A stretch of DNA of 64,000 nucleotides from Onthophagus taurus (lineage: Eukaryota; Arthropoda; Insecta; Coleoptera; Scarabaeidae). Location: NCBI RefSeq assembly GCF_036711975.1, contig NC_091966.1:16313501-16377500 (forward strand), read 5' to 3'. This document shows, in pieces, positions 45,527-57,030 of the stretch (within the stretch, counting starts at the first letter, position 1; every line of letters begins with the position of its first letter). The notes under the pieces were generated by a model. It did not search any database. It was not told where the DNA came from and saw only the letters and a list, made by a program, of their open reading frames with translations. The position numbers and the translations under genes are program-made.

Positions 45527-48500
45527 ATGACTTCTGTAACAACCGTTCTTTATTGTAGCGATGGTGGCGAAACTCAAGCCGATTTCTCTGAGGTCTTCCC
45601 TGATATTGAGGGTGAGGAGGAAAAAAGTGGCGATTTTTATAATACACCGGCTTCTCCCATTACTGTACCATATTGTCCTCGACCGCCTTCAACTGGTAAA
45701 AACGATTATAAATCATAAATGTAAACGATAATTAACATTTTGAATTGATTTAGGTTCACAAAAATCTCCTAGACCCAGGCGGCAAAGAACTACTTCTATT
45801 AATCAGTCTTATAAGAAAACTGCCACTGAATCAATAATGCGTACAAAACAACATAGGACAATTTATACGGCTGGAAGGCCCCCATGGTACAATTGTGCAG
45901 GGCAACAAGTAGAACCCTTTGTGATAGGTAAGTAAATTTTAAATAAAAGAATTAAATTAAAGTGTAAAGCAAAATTAGTCATTTATTTTGTTTTCAAAGG
46001 TGTTTATCTTAACTTATTTGGTATAGATAACTCTTATACTACTTTAGAACATGTACAGAAACACTGATAAGATTTATTCCAGACCTGCAAATATTAAATT
46101 CTTTTTTATCACAAGAAATTCCATTCGATATCAAAAATACGTAAACATTTTTGTGGTTATAAATGGAATTATATTACACTTATCGTTCTATTGTTTCTTT
46201 CTTTTGCATTACATTCAATTTGATAAACAAAAAAAGTGCTACTTCAATATATTTTCAAATTAATACCTAAGCTAAAGCATTTAATAAATGACTTTAATGA
46301 CATTGAAATTCTTTTAATTTTGTACATTTTTATAGAATTGCTTAACATTATCTATCTATAACATTTTGAAAATGTTCATTAATCATACTTAACCACTTAA
46401 TCACTCTCTTTATATTATATTATGTCATAAGAACCTTTAAATTAATTAAAAATAATTTAATTACTTATTATAGGTATATGTGGAGGCAGCGCTTCTGGAA
46501 AAACAACAGTAGCAGAAAAAATAATTGAATATCTAGGTATACCTTGGGTGACTTTACTTAGTATGGATTCTTTTTACAAAGTATTAAACGAAAAACAACA
46601 TGATATAGCCCATCGAAACGAATATAATTTCGATCATCCCGACGCTTTCGATTTTGATTTACTTATAGAAACGTTGCAACGACTGAAAGAAGGGAGGAAA
46701 GTTGAAGTTCCCATTTACAACTTTGTTACTCATTCTAGAGAAACTAGAACTGTATGTTGATAATTATTAACTTAACTTAAGAAACTTAAAAGTATGAATT
46801 TTTAGAAAACTATGTATGGCGCAAATGTAATTATTTTCGAAGGTATTTTAACTTTTTATAATCCTTCTGTTTTGGCAATGCTCGATATGAAGGTGTTTGT
46901 TGATACGGATGCTGACGTTCGATTAGCGCGGCGTTTAAAACGCGATATTCAACAGAGAGGACGTGATTTGGAAGGGGTTTTAAAACAATATACTGGGATG
47001 GTACAACCTTCTTTCAATCATTATATTGCACCCTTAATGGCGCATGCTGATATAATAATACCTCGGGGTGGTGAGAATGAAGTTGCTATTCAATTAATTG
47101 TACAACATATTCATACACAATTACAACTGGTAATTTTTACATCTTATTTTTATATGTATAGTTAAGTCATAATAACATTGAACTTTAGAAAATTATTTTT
47201 ATTTTCAAATGGAAATTTGAATCTTTAGGTTCTACAGTGTGGATTTGAATACCTCTTACAGCTTACCAGGAAAGTTCAGCAAAATTTTTAGCTGCGCTGG
47301 GATCAATAGTGACTTCTCACTAAGAAAAATGTAAACTGAGGTCTTGAAAAGTTTGATGATTATTATGACTTGACTAAATATATTTAAAAATATGAAGGAT
47401 AAATTCAATTGTATCACTAAGATCAAGGAATACCAGATACTAAATAATTGTCTTAGGTGTCTATTAACACAACATTGTCAACCTTATAAATGGTGAAACA
47501 TGTTTTGTGGTATTCATTTTATTTAAATATCTAATAACTCATTTTAATCAAATCATTAAAGCTATTATACAGGGTCGCTGATATGTATGAAAATGATCAG
47601 TTATCTCCTAAAGTAGCTAGAAAAAAATGTTGAGGTACAAAAGTTTTACTATTTTTTAAAATCTATTACAATAAAGACAAATTAAGTATACAGGGTCAGC
47701 CAAGAAGTTATGACGAAACAAAATTACGTTTTCTTTACTGGAACACCTGAAACAATTCATGTAACACATCATAGACCTTAACTAAACCGTTTTCCAGATA
47801 TCGAGCTTTTAAAAATTTACGAATTCATCAAATTAGTGACGTAATTTATCTTTGGGCGCAAATTATTTAAACTACTTTTGTATTTTTGACATGTGTTGCT
47901 TTGACATGCGTGACTACATTGCTATGGAAATGAGAAACTTTCGAGGTACCTTGATGAATTATGGACATAATCGACAAAAATATTTTTGTGTATTTTATAA
48001 GAGTGATTTTCAAAGTTCAATATCTCGAAAACGGTTAAGTTTAGGTTTATGATGTGCTACATGAATTTTGTTTAGAATTTCGAGATGTTCCATTAAAGAA
48101 AACACAACTTGGTTGCGTCATAAACTTTTTGACTGACCCTGTATACTTAATTGGTCTTTATTGTAATAGATTTTAAAAAACACTAAAACTTTTGTATCTT
48201 AAGATTTTTTACGTCTCTCATAACTAAACTCATAGAAGGGGCTTCCTGGTTGACTTTGTTAAAATAATGCTTCATTTCTGAGTCTGCTGTCTCTTAGAAT
48301 CCGTTTCAATACCTAACCTTTAACTATAACGGTTTTTTTGGTTCACCATTACTTTCTAAAATATGTTCGAACGAAGTATTTTCTTCATATTTGTGTATCA
48401 TACTCGATACACAAGAAGCAGTAGCTAAATCGTTCGATCAATTAAAAACTGAAATTGGATTTGAATCTTAATGGTTTTGAGTCTCTTAGTGGTAACAAAC

Positions 48501-51500
48501 ATCACGACATTTTTAACAGGATACTAATATCAAGAAATAATCGATTTTTCAAGCTAACTTTACCTTTTTTTTAAGTTGCACTAAGGATTTACCAACAGAA
48601 AACATTTCTGACTATTGATGAACCAACGCAGAATGTGTGATTTGCTTGAACTAACCAAACGAAATTCAGTTATGAGTTTCAAAAAGTCTATATAAATTGA
48701 CCAATTTTTTTCAGTAGAAACGCTGCTAATGTTATGTATAAAATAAAGATCAATTTTCTTAAGATATTCGCTTTGAAAGCTTCTTTGAAGAGGTGTTTTT
48801 TAAAATATCATTAGATTTATTTGTCAGTTCGACTGGAAGAAGCATATTAATTATTTCTTTCAGGAAAGATTTGATTTTTATATTTGTTGTAGCCAAATTT
48901 TGTCAGTATGAAGGAAAGTGTTTGATTCTTTGCTTGTGCTATAGCTAGCAAAGCATATTGCACTAAAATTTTGTGCATAGTGGACGTCATTGGTTGCTAA
49001 CCATTTAAATTTATATAGGTATAATATGGATCCAACAGTGGCGCCGACTTTTTAATATTTAAGGGGGGGCTGAACTTTTTCAAATGGTATACCTTATTAC
49101 AATACAATTGTACACTTTTACAATTTTCCGGGGGGCTCAAGACCCGTGCCGCCGACTACGGGGGGCTCAAGCCCCACAGCCCCCCCGTAGTCGGCGCCAC
49201 TGGGATCCAATGTCCACTAGAAGTTATTTTATTAGTTCTCCAAAATCACTTTTATGTGACTATGTATCTTTCTTTGTTTTACAATTTGCTTCTCATTTTT
49301 TTTATCTTAATTGCTTGACCTGCTTTCAAAAGGTTTAAAAAATACATAATTCGAATTTTAAGAAATCGTTCCTTATACAGGATTTTTCTAAATTGGTGCG
49401 AAAGATTTCAAGGTTTCATATAACTTTTTATTCAAAACCCCTTAATTTTACTAAAAAATCACCCCTTGAAATCTTTCGCATCAATTTAGGAACACCTGTA
49501 GATCTTGGTAAAGATACAAAAACAGATATAAGAAAACGTCTACCCTCAAACCACTGAGGTTGCTTGCGCTGGATTTGATATATCTAGACGAAATCGTTAT
49601 TTTTAGGGGATTCTAGTCTCGCTCGCAAGCGACCACAGTGATTTAAGGTATAATCCTGTCTTATATTTCTTTGTAAAGATACAAAGTCTCTTATAAGAAG
49701 ACCTTCAAACTGCCGAGGTCGCTTCCAGGCGAGGCGCCGAATTCCTCCTTTCTATATGAACCTAATGAGACCTTAATTTTTCGTAATATGCAGTTGACAC
49801 GTGGTTGCTACGAACTACGAGCTGAATAGCATGATATGAGGGGGTGAGGATATAGTGCGTTTTATAAAAGCACAGCGGCTATGATAGCTGTTGCAGCTAC
49901 ACAGGATGGAGCATGACAGACTAGCGAGAGTGCTGACTGAATGGAAACCGACAGAGAAGAGAAGGAGGAGGAGGCCAGGAAGGACATGGAAGATGGCAGC
50001 GGAGGAGAATTTATTTTTAATTAGATAATAAGGGAGGCCAAAACCCACCTAGGATTGTTCTGCTGCATTTAGAACATATTGAATTTCATTTTTTTTTTCT
50101 GACGTCAACAGACTCTAACAAAAGTGACCCTTACAGAGCGGCAATATTACGGAGAATATGGTGTGAGCTTCTAACATTTAATGCGCTTTTAATACAGTCT
50201 GCGGTTGATTTTCCTCAGACACTGTGTAGTATGTACAAGAAGATCTATAGGATGGTCCATAAAGTGGTTTCTTTTTAATAATTAAAAAAAATTAACAAAA
50301 ATCAATTTATTTCGGTATATTATTGGTTTATTCGAAAGACCAATCATTCCCATTATGAAACACGATTTCATTCATGTGGTTGTCTGGGCTAGCTTCACGG
50401 TAGCGCATCCTGTTAACCCTGTTTTCCAAGAACTTGACGCGCAAAAGATCGATTGTAGCTAAAAGCTGTGTGGCATGGCGCCCTTCAATTTCCGGCCACA
50501 AAAAATCTTTTATCATGCCTCTATAGCGATCACCGTTGACCGAAATTGCGTTTCTAGCAGCATTTTCAAAGAAAAATGGCCCATGATGCCAAAATGCTCC
50601 AAAATGCGCACCAAACTGTTACTCTCTGAGGATACATTGGCTTGTCGAGGATCACGTGAGGGCTTTCCGATCCCCAGGTGCGGCAGTTTTGCTTGTTAAC
50701 ATAGCCGCCGAGATGAAAATGCGCTTTGTCAGAAAAGATGATTTTTCAAGCAAAATCGTTGTCCATTTCAAGCTGCTCTAAGGCCCAAACCATGCCCAAT
50801 CTGAGAAGCGATAACAAAGCGGATAGTCGTGTGTCTTCAATTGATTCAGCAATTGGACCTTGTAAGCGAATAATGTGAGGTCTTTGTGCAAAATTCGCAT
50901 CCAGGCTTGTGCGTGAAATGTTGACTTGTTCAGATCGATGGCGAGTTGATGTTTCAGGACTGACTCGTACATCTCGGCTACGGCAGCCACATTCCCGTCA
51001 GTGCGCACCGTACGACGGCGGGATCCGTGAGTGTTATTCACTAGCATGCCAGTCTTACGAACTTTGTGCACAAACTTGCGTACAGCAGGCGCGGTAAGTG
51101 CCTCATTTCGGCCAAAACTTCTTTTCAATAAACGCACTGCTTGGGTTACACAACATTGACTTTGGAAATAGTTTTGCAATATTTTCCAACGTTGTTCAAG
51201 CGTAAAACGATTTATTTCGTTCCGCGGAGATATGATACTGACTTTCTGTCAAGATTTACAGCGGGAAAGAGCTGCCACTGTCTAAATAACATATTTATGA
51301 TTAAAAAAAAACACTAAATGGACACCTTATGGACCATTATTTGGCCCAAGGATATCACAACCTTGTTTTCCATAGTTTTAATATTGGTCTCATATTAGTA
51401 AATGCTGCTGTATAATGCACCTCTTTCATTTTTTTTCTGTTTTGGGCGAAGATTAGATTACTAATTTCACAAAATGAGCTGAAGTTCGTTTTCCGGATTT

Positions 51501-53231
51501 CACCAAAGTTGATTCTGCCAAGTATACATTTTCTGATCTGTGTTCTAATATAACTACTTCATTATGCCATTGTTTATTGCGTCTCTCGAACAATATTCTT
51601 GATCTGCCATACTTCTTTTGCCAAAAGCTATGATGGCAGTATCTCCGGAACACCCAAGTCTTTATTAAGCCATGTCACATTGTTATTAATAAAACGCTCG
51701 CACACATAATTACAACCACTCTGATAGCAACTCTTTTTTCATGAGATAAATTTTTGACCCCCTAAAAGAAGCTGCTCAAGTAGTCACAGAAAGGTAGTAT
51801 TGGGATGAGAATATAGTATCTGTTGATGTGTTTGAGTGCCACTTAGTTGACCAGAATGAAAATACTTAACTGTTTTCTTTTGAGAACAGACGTGTCATTA
51901 ATGATGACCAAAAAGCAAGGACAATATTTTGGAACTTGATATTTCGAATCATATGAAGTCCACTCTCAATAAATTCTCTCTTATTCTCAAATCGACAGTG
52001 AAGAGAACAGTGAATCAGAATTGTGGTAATTGATTCAATATCCTAATCATTTGCTGGAAATTGCGGATTATGAATCTCTTTCATTTAGTACAGTTCTAAT
52101 AAAGCTAATTAATTAGAAATTTTCCGAAAAAACGCATTTTCTGTGAAAATTCCTCCTCAACTATAAGATATAAACATAACCAACAGTTTTATAAACTTCT
52201 ATCACTCACAGGATGCAGTCAATTGCATCCGTAATCAATTTACATTGATTCTGTAGCTTTTATTTTGCTATTTACAATTAATCAAAACCAATCAAATTTA
52301 ACTATATTTAAAATGTAATTAGTGATTATGAAAGAATTTGTTCTCCCATGTTTTTAAATAATACACTATACTCATGCCTTCCTCTATTTTCTTTTTTTTT
52401 TTTGTAGAGAGGATTTAAATTGCGTGAAGAATTAGCACAAACTCATTGTAATTTAAACCTACCCCGACCAGATACTGTAAGATTATTACCTTCAACTCCA
52501 CAAATTCAGGGATTACATACTTTTATACGAAACAAAGATACTCCTCGGGATGAGTTTATTTTTTATAGCAAAAGACTTATTAGGTTGGTTATAGAGTATA
52601 CGTTATCGTTAATGCCGTTTTCAGAAAAAATTGTTGATACACCTCAGGGAGTTCAATATTATGGTAACAAAAATCGCTAAAGCACATAATTTTTGGAATA
52701 AAATTTTTCATATTAGGTAAAAGAATGGCCTCAAATAAAATATGTGGCGTTTCAATTTTACGAGCTGGAGAAACTATGGAACAAGCGTTTTCAGATGTTT
52801 GTAAAGATATAAGAATAGGAAAAATTTTAATCCAAACTAATTTTCATACAGGGGAACCAGAGGTTTTAAAAACTAACATTTTTGTTAAATGTTTCTTTTA
52901 ATAAACTTGTTTATAGCTATTCTATTTACGACTTCCAAAGGATATTAAAGACTACAAAGTTATTTTAATGGACGCAACGGTTGCTACGGGTGCAGCGGCA
53001 ATGATGGCAATTAGAGTTTTGTTAGATCACGACGTAGACGAAGCAAACATTCTAATCGTTTCACTTTTAATGGCCGAATCAGGAGTTCACGCAATCGCTT
53101 ACGCCTTTCCGAAAGTCCAAATCGTTACGACGGCTGTTGATCCCGAAATAAACGATAAGTTTTATGTTTTACCTGGAATTGGGAATTTTGGGGATCGGTA
53201 TTTTGGGACGGAACCGTCTGATGAATGTTAA
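45527..53231 (+). CDS. UCKL1: Uridine-cytidine kinase-like 1 (kinase plus UPRT-like domain), 553 aa
   Basis: Pyrimidine-salvage protein: phosphorylates uridine/cytidine and carries a uracil-phosphoribosyltransferase-like C-terminal half. Seven exons: 45527-45695, 45754-45927, 46474-46751, 46806-47129, 52408-52663, 52717-52862 and 52917-53231, 1662 nt in one frame. P-loop [12 protein letters not shown] at 115-126, [29 protein letters not shown] lid. The UPRT part has [24 protein letters not shown], the PRPP-site stretch [13 protein letters not shown] (465-477) and [13 protein letters not shown]. Length matches UCKL1 of other animals. The start is the ATG of an acidic leader ([20 protein letters not shown]). 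The fourth intron, 5.3 kb, holds at least four mobile repeats. No lesions seen. Confidence 0.95.
47632..48205. repeat. Foldback MITE with nested inverted repeats
   Basis: The outer arms match as inverted copies around TGAGGTACAAAAGTTTTACT (left) and its complement near 48190. The inner mariner-like end TATACAGGGTCAGCCAAGAAG (47688) is matched by GACTGACCCTGTATA (48130). Located in UCKL1 intron 4. Confidence 0.75.
49028..49210. mobile_element. 167-bp hAT-type MITE with duplication GGATCCAA
   Basis: Element 49036-49202 begins CAGTGGCGCCGACT and ends AGTCGGCGCCACTG. GGATCCAA flanks both sides (49028-49035, 49203-49210). Strikingly G/C-rich in an AT-rich intron. Perfect short TIR and 8-bp duplication point to hAT and a young insertion. 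Confidence 0.88.
49371..49503. repeat. Short foldback repeat
   Basis: GGTGCGAAAGATTTCAAGG (about 49395) is inverted at CCTTGAAATCTTTCGCATC (about 49464). The outer parts TTATACAGGATTTTTC and AGGAACACCTGTAG match weakly. No coding capacity. Confidence 0.65.
50252..51337 (-). mobile_element. Mariner-type transposon relic
   Basis: TIRs ATGGTCCATAAAGTG (50252) and CACCTTATGGACCAT (ends 51337) flank a broken minus-strand transposase. A TA follows on the right side. About 1.09 kb, in UCKL1 intron 4. Confidence 0.7.
50328..51240 (-). pseudogene. Mariner-type transposase relic
   Basis: N-terminal HTH_48-like pair on the minus strand: [46 protein letters not shown] and [20 protein letters not shown] (50800-51179). 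A long middle part with stops and frame changes follows. A final open part [20 protein letters not shown] (50328-50516) is the C-terminus. The catalytic centre is not intact. Confidence 0.65.
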
Positions 53232-53989
53232 GGGATAAAAATAGGAGCTTATCAGGTGATATTGGTTGTAATTACGTTAATTTACTTGTTAGAATAGAAC
53301 AATATTTATTTTTGATTTTAACAGGCTCGAATATAAATATGGATAGAGTACTATAAAAGAAAATATAGATGCAGTTAATTTTTTGTAAGAAAAAAGTATA
53401 CTACAACGTATTGTATCTTATTATCCTTAAATTGATGGTGATTTAAGATAACTTAAAGTGTTAAAATGAAATTGATGGGATTATTTTTTATCACCATTGA
53501 TATTAAGTTGCCTTTAAATATACAAATAAGAATGAATGAAAAGAAATTTTTAAGTAGTTATGTTATGAGATACTTAAGTTTTTTTGTGCTTAAGTTATAA
53601 GATCTAGTCTCGATTTTTTGTTGCTGCTGTATTTTATATTAATCTAAAAATTCTGCACACAATTTTATTATTTTATCTGTGGTTTTATTTATTCGTTAGG
53701 ACTCTACTTTTTATTAATTTTTTTTATTACTAGTCTTTATTTTAATGGCATAATGTACTATTATAAAAAAGTGTACCAAGGCTTTAAAAGAATTTAAGTT
53801 TTCTTTTTTAGGCTTTACCACCTTTAATGTTCGTTTATGTACTTTAAATAATAAATTAAGCATTATTAAATAATAAATTAAGCATTATTAAAAAATAATG
53901 ATTAAATTGCTTCTTTAATCCTCACATACTTTAATGTATATTTATCGTATCGATCTTTTTTTAAGTTATTTTTATAAGTTCGAGACGAC
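53232..53989. other. UCKL1 3' flank; short tandem duplication
   Basis: No gene. A direct duplication of TAAATAATAAATTAAGCATT lies at about 53845-53890. Confidence 0.5.
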
Positions 53990-54519
53990 TCAATCGAACC
54001 ACGCAATGAAATTGATCATCGCCCAAGGAGTGATTGCAAAACTGTCAAAAATTGAAGATCCGCCATTTCCAGTATATTTAGGAACGACCACAAACACGAT
54101 CTCTTACTGGACTGGATGACTTACAACCAATTGTGGACGAAACTAAGGAGATAAATGCACGTTATAAAGAACGTTTAAAGAACTTTTGGGAGTATTTAAT
54201 ACATTCTATGAGAAGATCCACTATTTGCAAGAGTTAACAGGACCTCTTATTAAGAACTCATTAGTTCTTGACTTTAGAACAAGAACTAATGAACAACAAT
54301 GTTCGTTGAGTAATACCTCAAATCACCAAGAGAGGAGCTTTGAATGCCCTGGGTGAAATAATAACAGCAATCTCTGGAAACCTGGACCAACACTAACAAC
54401 CAAGAGTGGTGGACCAAAAGGATGCTGTTAGATATGACAGTACAATTGCCACACTAGAGAAAAACCAGTAGGAAATACCAAAGACATAAGAAAACAAATA
54501 TCTTTATAATTGAAAGGTA

Positions 54520-55942
54520 TTAACCTCTTAAGCGCTTTTTACGTCGAGCGTATGTGGACAACCTGGTGTGCGATTCGTTTTGACGCATGCGAACATATTC
54601 GTCACACCCATAATCTTTATTTTTAAAATCGTCATGCCCACTGCGTAAAAAATGAATTACAGTTTCTGCTTATTAGGTTTATTTCATTATTAAAACAACA
54701 TAATAACTATCACTAGAACTAACACTAGACCTAGAACTAGAAACTTTCGAGTTAAGTCGTGCGTCTTTGCACTAGTACCGTCATTCTTTACTTTTGTTTT
54801 TATAACAAAGGACGCAAGTTTTGTCGGCTTTTGTTTTGTTGTAGGTGGAATGAAATCTGGGAAATGTCGCTCTAGTAGCCAAGAAGGCCTTGGTGTCCTT
54901 GATCGGTCTTTTGAAAGATTTTTCGCCAAGCATTTCACCAAGTTTTCTATGAATTTGGTAACAATTTATGGTAGTTATGTTCAAAAAGTGGCGAAATATT
55001 TTCAAGTAAATTTTTTTTAGGTTCCTGGCAGAGGAATAAAAATATAAGTATTGTCCGCTAGGTCTACACCGCGCATGCCTGTGTTGTATTCTACAACTGC
55101 TATAGGCTTTTTTTACTGTATGTCCTCTTTTCAAAATTACATCTTGAGTGTCGTTGTCGTGGAAGGAGCTTACCATTATCATATCTTTTTTGTCTTTCCA
55201 TTTCAACATCATCTGCTTCTTTCTAAATTGTGCAATTTGTTCACCTCTTACTACTTTTGTGTTTTTAACTTCTTCTGGGATTCCTCTCCTGTTTGATCGG
55301 ACAGTTCCTACACAGTCAGTCTCACATTTCTCTAATTTATCACTGAGATTAATACTTGAGTAATAATTATCTAATAATAAACAGTAGTCATCCCAGGAGT
55401 GAATGTGTACGTTCCAAAACCATGATAGTTTTGGAACTTACACAGAAGATACCAGTTCATCAGGGTAATGAGAACCATATAACGTATCTTCACTAGTGTA
55501 TATGATAAAATGTGGTCGAGGAAGATCAGAATCGCTCCAAGGAAAGTCAACAAAAGAATCTACATTTTTATTTTCACTTTCAAAATCGTGATCTGAAGAA
55601 TCACCAGAAGCATCGCTGTAATCGTCGTCCGTATCGGAATCTTCAGAATCACACATATATACATGTAATTTTTTTTTGCCATGTCCAAATGATAAGAACA
55701 AATCACCGAACAAAAGCGCAGAAATGTGTTTTAAAAGCGAACAGCGAATTAAAACGTGAAACCAGTTCAAACATGTGTTAGACCGAAGTCTATGCTAGCT
55801 AAATATGGAATATACTTGGCGAAAATCTTCGTGCCTATTGAATATCACTTTAATTTCTAAGATGCGGATATATTCGGCATACCCACTTCGCAGCGACTTT
55901 CGTGATGATGATTATATACGACATAGGCGCTTAAGAGGTTAA
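54520..55942 (-). mobile_element. piggyBac-type transposon, internally deleted, TTAA flanks
   Basis: Element 54524-55938 with TIRs CCTCTTAAGCGC and GCGCTTAAGAGG. TTAA lies on both sides (54520-54523, 55939-55942), the diagnostic piggyBac target. It contains a shortened transposase and, near 54706, the CTAGAACTAACACTAGACC repeat arm also seen at 17877. Confidence 0.92.
54781..55770 (-). pseudogene. piggyBac transposase remains
   Basis: The N-terminal acidic stretch (CDSEDSDTDDDYSDASGDSS, about 55600-55655) and PWSDSDLPRP belong to the usual acidic leader. After a deletion removing most of the DDD core the frame resumes at KDKKDMIMVSSFHDNDTQDV (about 55150-55210), a shifted RGVDLADQY-like block, and ends with ATRATFPRFHSTYNK and CVLCYK, the start of the Cys-rich domain (54781-54830). 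The remaining zinc domain is replaced by the repeat arm. Inactive. Confidence 0.8.
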
Positions 55943-56859
55943 TGAGCTTAAGGCAAATTTGGAGAAGATACAGAAAAAGCAACTCGTAATGGAATCCATA
56001 ATACAGCAACTTGGCGAGACAATGAAAAAAGTAGTCATATTTGAGTTGGTATTGAAGAAAAGAACTGCTCTAAATGTTATGTTATTTCAAATTATCAATA
56101 ATATCATAACTATTAATTTTTTATTAGATAAATTAATCGTAGCCAAAACTTTTGCAAAATTACAAACGTATTATCCTTTTACAAGAAATGAAAAATATTC
56201 AAAAACTAAATTCGAAAAGAAAATTACCCATGCTAATCAATGAAGACAATATTTATTCATTGGAAAGAATAATCACAGTTAAAGCGTTTAGAAAACAACA
56301 TAAATACAATTTTCTCCTAGAAATTCCTTTATGAACCTCCTACCACCGACTTATCAGCTCAATATTTTGAAAATCACAATCTTTATTTGATCGAAAATAA
56401 CATACGATACATTTCCACGAATTAACCATGCCAGCAAGTCAATGAAAAACGATTTTTTTGTATAACTAATAGTAAACCAATCCAAAATGAGAGTTTTGCA
56501 CTTATGAAGCTCAACGTACAGAAAAACCGTTCGTTAAGAGTATTTCAAGAAATGAGTAGCCTTTAATAAGTCCCGAAAGAAAACGTGTTACAATTAAATG
56601 TGGCGAAAAAGAAAAGGATGGAATGTGGATTGGTACTCGCTGGTATCACGAAAATATACGAACTCAATCAAAATTCATTGTAAATCGAGAATTCCAGATT
56701 CATCAACAAGTGAATAACCTATCAGAAGCATTGTCTTAGTGGAAGTGAGAAGACTACAAGCAACCCAATAGCAGGACCTTAACCATACCACGGAGGCGCT
56801 ATTGAATTGATTTGAAAGAAAAAAAAAAAAAGTTGTGGTTCATTACTATGAACCACAAC

Positions 56860-57030
56860 TATTTTAGAATTGTGCATCTAAACGTGCGTTCACTGACGAC
56901 TCACTTTCATCAGTTTTCGGATTTGGTTGAGTTCAGTTCTTTTGATATTGTGGCTATTACGGAGATCTGGCTAAGTCCGATATTATTTAGTCAGTGTGGG
57001 TATAGACGGCTACACTTTTGTATGTCTGGA
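56860..57030 (+). pseudogene. LINE endonuclease N-terminal fragment
   Basis: Plus-strand FRIVHLNVRSLTTHFHQFSDL and DIVAITEIWLSP are the first endonuclease boxes (LNxRS, ITExW) of jockey/CR1 LINEs. It breaks off after about 55 codons and meets a LINE of the opposite strand. Confidence 0.75.

Larger units (their letters stand above)
53990..56760 (+). pseudogene. Errantivirus-type envelope (fusion-protein-like) relic, split by piggyBac
   Basis: Decayed frames match the baculovirus-F-like envelope proteins of insect endogenous retroviruses. Left of the insertion (54300-54480) is the fusion-peptide region, ALGEIITAISGNLD, followed by a heptad-type stretch. The reading resumes right of the piggyBac element (55943-56240) with an amphipathic helix (ELKANLEKIQKKQ, ESIIQQLGETMKK). 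Further downstream is mostly stops. The frame is lost repeatedly and no start, signal or membrane anchor could be followed. No flanking LTR, gag or pol was recognised, so this is an isolated, non-functional fossil. Confidence 0.55.

Noticed and set aside
51453..51653. 66-codon minus-strand frame resembling an integrase C-terminal domain
   Set aside because: Similarity limited to a few residues; no neighbouring pol sequence.
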